A DNA stretch of 64,000 nt, from NCBI GenBank assembly GCA_965153355.1, contig OZ231126.1, positions 56,482,001-56,546,000 on the forward strand, written 5' to 3'. The notes under the pieces are model-generated. The model saw only the letters and a list, made by a program, of their open reading frames with translations, made no database searches and was not told the origin of the DNA. This DNA is from Flaccisagitta enflata. Taxonomy: Eukaryota; Chaetognatha; Sagittoidea; Aphragmophora. How positions within the stretch are numbered: the stretch's first letter is position 1; each line of letters opens with the position of its first letter. A program made the position numbers and the translations under genes. Of this stretch, positions 58,113-64,000 are shown one piece after another.

Positions 58113-61100
58113 GGCGTAGACTACCGGAGAATCATGCCGTAACTGAGTCACAGTTGTTTGAGCGCTTAAATTTGAATTTTTTTGCGGGATCTATTTTCTT
58201 GTGGTAGACTCTTCCAAAGTAAACATTCAGAGGAAGCGCTCAGAGCAAAAAAACCCTCAAAAATGGTTAACCTATTATGATTTTGAAGCGTTTGGAGCAA
58301 AAAAAGGGTATATGCTATATTACTACATTCACTTTTCGCTCGTTAATCCTGAAAATTTACCAGGCCTGATCTTTGAAATTTTGATATTGATCCGCCGTGT
58401 TGTAGCATGGATGTACTTATGTTCAATCTCAAGCTTTCCTATTAGGTTTAAGTCAGTCAAATTGGCCTTTGAAAATTGAGGGGATTTGCTTAAAAATCCC
58501 AGGCTTTCCCTGTCGAGAGGCCGTACGGCCATATGATTGAAAAATGTTCAGTTTTTTTTCACAATGTGTTCACTCACATCCTAAACTATGAACAGACCCT
58601 CCCACTAGGTTTCAAAAGTATTGGTTGATGCGTAGATATCATCTTAAAGTTAGGGAAAGGACATGGTTCTCCCTCTATTCTACACCCTTTAAACAGGTGA
58701 CTCTACATAAACATTAGGGTGTTTGTTTTCCTTTAAATTTGCAAATCTTTCTTTGGTCTTACTGAACTATGATGGTTTGGACTCAGATAACTCAAATTTT
58801 CAATTTTAAAGTCAATATTCATTGATTAAGCATGTCCATTCTTACTTCTAATTATCATATTATAAAAAGGCAAAAATCGCTTCTAACTTAAGTAAAAATC
58901 AGTTTTTTGACCTGATTCTTTTTCCTAATGTCATTTTTTCCAGTGCACTATCCATTACCATTGACCAACCACCCAAAATATTGAAAAAACTCATTGCAAC
59001 CTATATTTCATATGATATATTATATATCACATCGTAAAAAGACAAAAACGCTTATATTTTCAAAACGATTGAACTTTTTGACCCAATTTTTTTCCTAGTG
59101 TCATTTCCCCGTCTTGACTATCCATTACCATAGACAAACCACCCAAAATGCTGAAAAATTCGCTGCACCCTTATAAGGCGTAGACTACCGGAGAATCATG
59201 CCGTAACTGAGTCACAGTTGTTTGAGCGCTTAAATTTGAATTTTTTTGCGGGATCTATTTTCTTGTGGTAGACTCTTCCAAAGTAAACATTCAGAGGAAG
59301 CGCTCAGAGCAAAAAAACCCTCAAAAATGGTTAACCTATTATGATTTTGAAGCGTTTGGAGCAAAAAAGGGAAGTTTACGATATTTGAATTTACTTTTAG
59401 CTCGTTAATCCTGAAAATTTACCAGGCCTGATCTTTGAAATTTTGATATTGATCCGCCGTGTTGGAGCATGGATGTACTTATGTTCAATCTCAAGCTTTC
59501 CTATTAGGTTTAAGTCAGTCAAATTGGCCTTTAAAAATTGAGGGGATTTGCTTAAAAATCCCAGGCTTTCCCTGTCGAGAGGCCGTACGGCCATATGATT
59601 GAAAAATGTTCAGTTTTTTTTCACAATGTGTTCACTCACATCCTAAACTATGAACAGACCCTCCCACTAGGTTTCAAAAGTATTGGTTGATGCGTAGATA
59701 TCATCTTAAAGTTAGGGAAAGGACATGGTTCTCCCTCTATTCTACACCCTTTTAAACAGGTGACTCTACATAAACATTAGGGTGTTTGTTTTCCTTTAAA
59801 TTTGCAAATCTTTCTTTGGTCTTACTGAACTATGATGGTTTGGACTCAGATAACTCAAATTTTCAATTTTAAAGTCAATATTCATTGATTAAGCATGTCC
59901 ATTCTTACTTCTAATTATCATATTATAAAAAGGCAAAAATCGCTTCTAACTTAAGTAAAAATCAGTTTTTTGACCTGATTCTTTTTCCTAATGTCATTTT
60001 TTCCAGTGCACTATCCATTACCATTGACCAACCACCCAAAATATTGAAAAAACTCATTGCAACCTATATTTCATATGATATATTATATATCACATCGTAA
60101 AAAGACAAAAACGCTTATATTTTCAAAACGATTGAACTTTTTGACCCAATTTTTTTTCCTAGTGTCATTTCCCCGTCTTGACTATCCATTACCATAGACA
60201 AACCACCCAAAATGCTGAAAAAACCCCCCTTATAAAGGGCGTAGACTACCGGAGAATCATGCCGTAACTGAGTCACAGTTGTTTGAGCGCTTAAATTTGA
60301 ATTTTTTTGCGGGATCTATTTTCTTGTGGTAGACTCTTCCAAAGTAAACATTCAGAGGAAGCGCTCAGAGCAAAAAAACCCTCAAAAATGGTTAACCTAT
60401 TATGATTTTGAAGCGTTTGGAGCAAAAAAAGGGTATATGCTATATTACTACATTCACTTTTCGCTCGTTAATCCTGAAAATTTACCAGGCCTGATCTTTG
60501 AAATTTTGATATTGATCCGCCGTGTTGGAGCATGGATGTACTTATGTTCAATCTCAAGCTTTCCTATTAGGTTTAAGTCAGTCAAATTGGCCTTTGAAAA
60601 TTGAGGGGATTTGCTTAAAAATCCCAGGCTTTCCCTGTCGAGAGGCCGTACGGCCATATGATTGAAAAATGTTCAGTTTTTTTTTCACAATGTGTTCACT
60701 CACATCCTAAACTATGAACAGACCCTCCCACTAGGTTTCAAAAGTATTGGTTGATGCGTAGATATCATCTTAAAGTTAGGGAAAGGACATGGTTCTCCCT
60801 CTATTCTACACCCTACACCCAGGTGACTCTACATAAACATTAGGGTGTTTGTTTTCCTTTAAATTTGCAAATCTTTCTTTGGTCTTACTGAACTATGATG
60901 GTTTGGACTCAGATAACTCAAATTTTCAATTTTAAAGTCAATATTCATTGATTAAGCATGTCCATTCTTACTTCTAATTATCATATTATAAAAAGGCAAA
61001 AATAGCTTCTAACTTAAGTAAAAATCAGTTTTTTGACCTGATTCTTTTTCCTAATGTCATTTTTTCCAGTGCACTATCCATTACCATTGACCAACCACCC

Positions 61101-64000
61101 AAAATATTGAAAAAACTCATTGCAACCTATATTTCATATGATATATTATATATCACATCGTAAAAAGACAAAAACGCTTATATTTTCAAAACGATTGAAC
61201 TTTTTGACCCAATTTTTTTTCCTAGTGTCATTTCCCCGTCTTGACTATCCATTACCATAGACAAACCACCCAAAATGCTGAAAAAACCCCCCTTATAAAG
61301 GGCGTAGACTACCGGAGAATCATGCCGTAACTGAGTCACAGTTGTTTGAGCGCTTAAATTTGAATTTTTTTGCGGGATCTATTTTCTTGTGGTAGACTCT
61401 TCCAAAGTAAACATTCAGAGGAAGCGCTCAGAGCAAAAAAACCTCAAAAATGGTTAACCTATTATGATTTTGAAGCGTTTGGAGCAAAAAAGGGTATATG
61501 CTATATTACTACATTCACTTTTCGCTCGTTAATCCTGAAAATTTACCAGGCCTGATCTTTGAAATTTTGATATTGATCCGCCGTGTTGGAGCATGGATGT
61601 ACTTATGTTCAATCTCAAGCTTTCCTATTAGGTTTAAGTCAGTCAAATTGGCCTTTGAAAATTGAGGGGATTTGCTTAAAAATCCCAGGCTTTCCCTGTC
61701 GAGAGGCCGTACGGCCATATGATTGAAAAATGTTCAGTTTTTTTTTCACAATGTGTTCACTCACATCCTAAACTATGAACAGACCCTCCCACTAGGTTTC
61801 AAAAGTATTAGTTGATGCGTAGATATCATCTTAAAGTTAGGGAAAGGACATGGTTCTCCCTCTATTCTACACCCTTTTAAACAGGTGACTCTACATAAAC
61901 ATTAGGGTGTTTGTTTTCCTTTAAATTTGCAAATCTTTCTTTGGTCTTACTGAACTATGATGGTTTGGACTCAGATAACTCAAATTTTCAATTTTAAAGT
62001 CAATATTCATTGATTAAGCATGTCCATTCTTACTTCTAATTATCATATTATAAAAAGGCAAAAATCGCTTCTAACTTAAGTAAAAATCAGTTTTTTGACC
62101 TGATTCTTTTTCCTAATGTCATTTTTTCCAGTGCACTATCCATTACCATTGACCAACCACCCAAAATATTGAAAAAACTCATTGCAACCTATATTTCATA
62201 TGATATATTATATATCACATCGTAAAAAGACAAAAACGCTTATATTTTCAAAACGATTGAACTTTTTGACCCAATTTTTTTTCCTAGTGTCATTTCCCCG
62301 TCTTGACTATCCATTACCATAGACAAACCACCCAAAATGCTGAAAAAACCCCCCTTATAAAGGGCGTAGACTACCGGAGAATCATGCCGTAACTGAGTCA
62401 CAGTTGTTTGAGCGCTTAAATTTGAATTTTTTTGCGGGATCTATTTTCTTGTGGTAGACTCTTCCAAAGTAAACATTCAGAGGAAGCGCTCAGAGCAAAA
62501 AAACCTCAAAAATGGTTAACCTATTATGATTTTGAAGCGTTTGGAGCAAAAAAGAAGGGTATATGCTATATTACTACATTCACTTTTCGCTCGTTAATCC
62601 TGAAAATTTACCAGGCCTGATCTTTGAAATTTTGATATTGATCCGCCGTGTTGGAGCATGGATGTACTTATGTTCAATCTCAAGCTTTCCTATTAGGTTT
62701 AAGTCAGTCAAATTGGCCTTTGAAAATTGAGGGGATTTGCTTAAAAATCCCAGGCTTTCCCTGTCGAGAGGCCGTTCGGCCATATGATTGAAAAATGTTC
62801 AGTTTTTTTTTCACAATGTGTTCACTCACATCCTAAACTATGAACAGACCCTCCCACTAGGTTTCAAAAGTATTGGTTGATGCGTAGATATCATCTTAAA
62901 GTTAGGGAAAGGACATGGTTCTCCCTCTATTCTACACCCTTTTAAACAGGTGACTCTACATAAACATTAGGGTGTTTGTTTTCCTTTAAATTTGCAAATC
63001 TTTCTTTGGTCTTACTGAACTATGATGGTTTGGACTCAGATAACTCAAATTTTCAATTTTAAAGTCAATATTCATTGATTAAGCATGTCCATTCTTACTT
63101 CTAATTATCATATTATAAAAAGGCAAAAAATTCTAACTTAAGTAAAAATCAGTTTTTTGACCTGATTCTTTTTCCTAATGTCATTTTTTCCAGTGCACTA
63201 TCCATTACCATTGACCAACCACCCAAAATATTGAAAAAACTCATTGCAACCTATATTTCATATGATATATTATATATCACATCGTAAAAAGACAAAAACG
63301 CTTATATTTTCAAAACGATTGAACTTTTTGACCCAATTTTTTTTCCTAGTGTCATTTCCCCGTCTTGACTATCCATTACCATAGACAAACCACCCAAAAT
63401 GCTGAAAAAACCCCCCTTATAAAGGGCGTAGACTACCGGAGAATCATGCCGTAACTGAGTCACAGTTGTTTGAGCGCTTAAATTTGAATTTTTTTGCGGG
63501 ATCTATTTTCTTGTGGTAGACTCTTCCAAAGTAAACATTCAGAGGAAGCGCTCAGAGCAAAAAAAACCCTCAAAAATGGTTAACCTATTATGATTTTGAA
63601 GCGTTTGGAGCAAAAAAAGGGTATATGCTATATTACTACATTCACTTTTCGCTCGTTAATCCTGAAAATTTACCAGGCCTGATCTTTGAAATTTTGATAT
63701 TGATCCGCCGTGTTGGAGCATGGATGTACTTATGTTCAATCTCAAGCTTTCCTATTAGGTTTAAGTCAGTCAAATTGGCCTTTAAAAATTGAGGGGATTT
63801 GCTTAAAAATCCCAGGCTTTCCCTGTCGAGAGGCCGTACGGCCATATGATTGAAAAATGTTCAGTTTTTTTTTCACAATGTGTTCACTCACATCCTAAAC
63901 TATGAACAGACCCTCCCACTAGGTTTCAAAAGTATTGGTTGATGCGTAGATATCATCTTAAAGTTAGGGAAAGGACATGGTTCTCCCTCTATTCTACACC
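58113..64000 (+). repeat. ~1062-bp tandem satellite, 5.5 copies
   Basis: Units begin GGCGTAGACTACCGGAGAAT at 58113, 59177, 60238, 61301, 62363 and 63425 (spacings 1064, 1061, 1063, 1062, 1062); the sixth is cut by the window end. Copies look almost identical, with rare substitutions and A-run indels. Each contains a 170-bp internal duplication, a GGCCGTACGGCC palindrome (GGCCGTTCGGCC in unit 5) and a 65-67-codon minus-strand frame. The array begins 63 bp upstream of the first visible DD3-3-like exon. Confidence 0.97.

Noticed and set aside
58201-60604. 92-codon plus-strand frame in satellite units 1 and 3 as a gene
   Set aside because: Broken by indels in other units and no similarity to a known protein; treated as satellite sequence.

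Overview
The window is nuclear DNA of a eukaryote, almost certainly an invertebrate animal. Genes are split by many GT-AG introns. One protein combines C-type lectin and PAN/apple-like modules on phase-1 introns, which is typical of animal exon shuffling. The Hsc70 reads as a metazoan-type cytosolic protein ending in EEVD. Intergenic and intronic DNA is saturated with microsatellites, minisatellites and short non-autonomous transposons. The species cannot be named from the sequence, and nothing bacterial (operons, Shine-Dalgarno sites, CRISPR) is present.

Three genes were reconstructed exon by exon, all on the minus strand. (1) 13390-16821: a 3-exon gene for a ~1032-residue P-loop NTPase with superfamily-1 helicase motifs, resembling the C-terminal part of long Schlafen / DUF2075 proteins. 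(2) 19342-35583: a complete 18-exon cytosolic Hsc70 gene (652 residues) with a perfect three-unit heat-shock element about 190 bp upstream of its ATG. (3) 42005-58050: a DD3-3-like secreted/extracellular-type protein, with its 5' end beyond the window. A C-type lectin domain with galactose-type QPD and WND motifs is inserted in its middle, and that lectin domain is itself interrupted by a two-exon PAN/apple-like module bounded by phase-1 introns.

Layout: 1-13.4 kb holds repeats (GAT, GT and GAA arrays, a 24-bp minisatellite beside a 10-N gap, several MITEs and a LINE remnant). 13.4-16.8 kb is the NTPase gene. 17-19.3 kb is repeats. 19.3-35.6 kb is hsc70, whose introns carry at least ten transposable elements, several ending within 20-45 bp of an exon. 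35.8-42 kb is gene-free repeat DNA. 42-58 kb is the DD3-3/lectin gene. 58.1 kb to the end is a ~1062-bp tandem satellite (5.5 copies) lying upstream of the first visible exon of that gene.

The most notable repeat is a family of about 17 elements with a HINE/DINE-1-like (non-autonomous Helentron) plan: AACAAGGCC near the 5' end, a subterminal motif that reappears inverted in a 3' hairpin, a GACC/GACG microsatellite before the hairpin, and TAAAAA after it. The hairpin sequence differs between subfamilies while pairing and the matching 5' motif are kept. The three genes show no obvious functional link.
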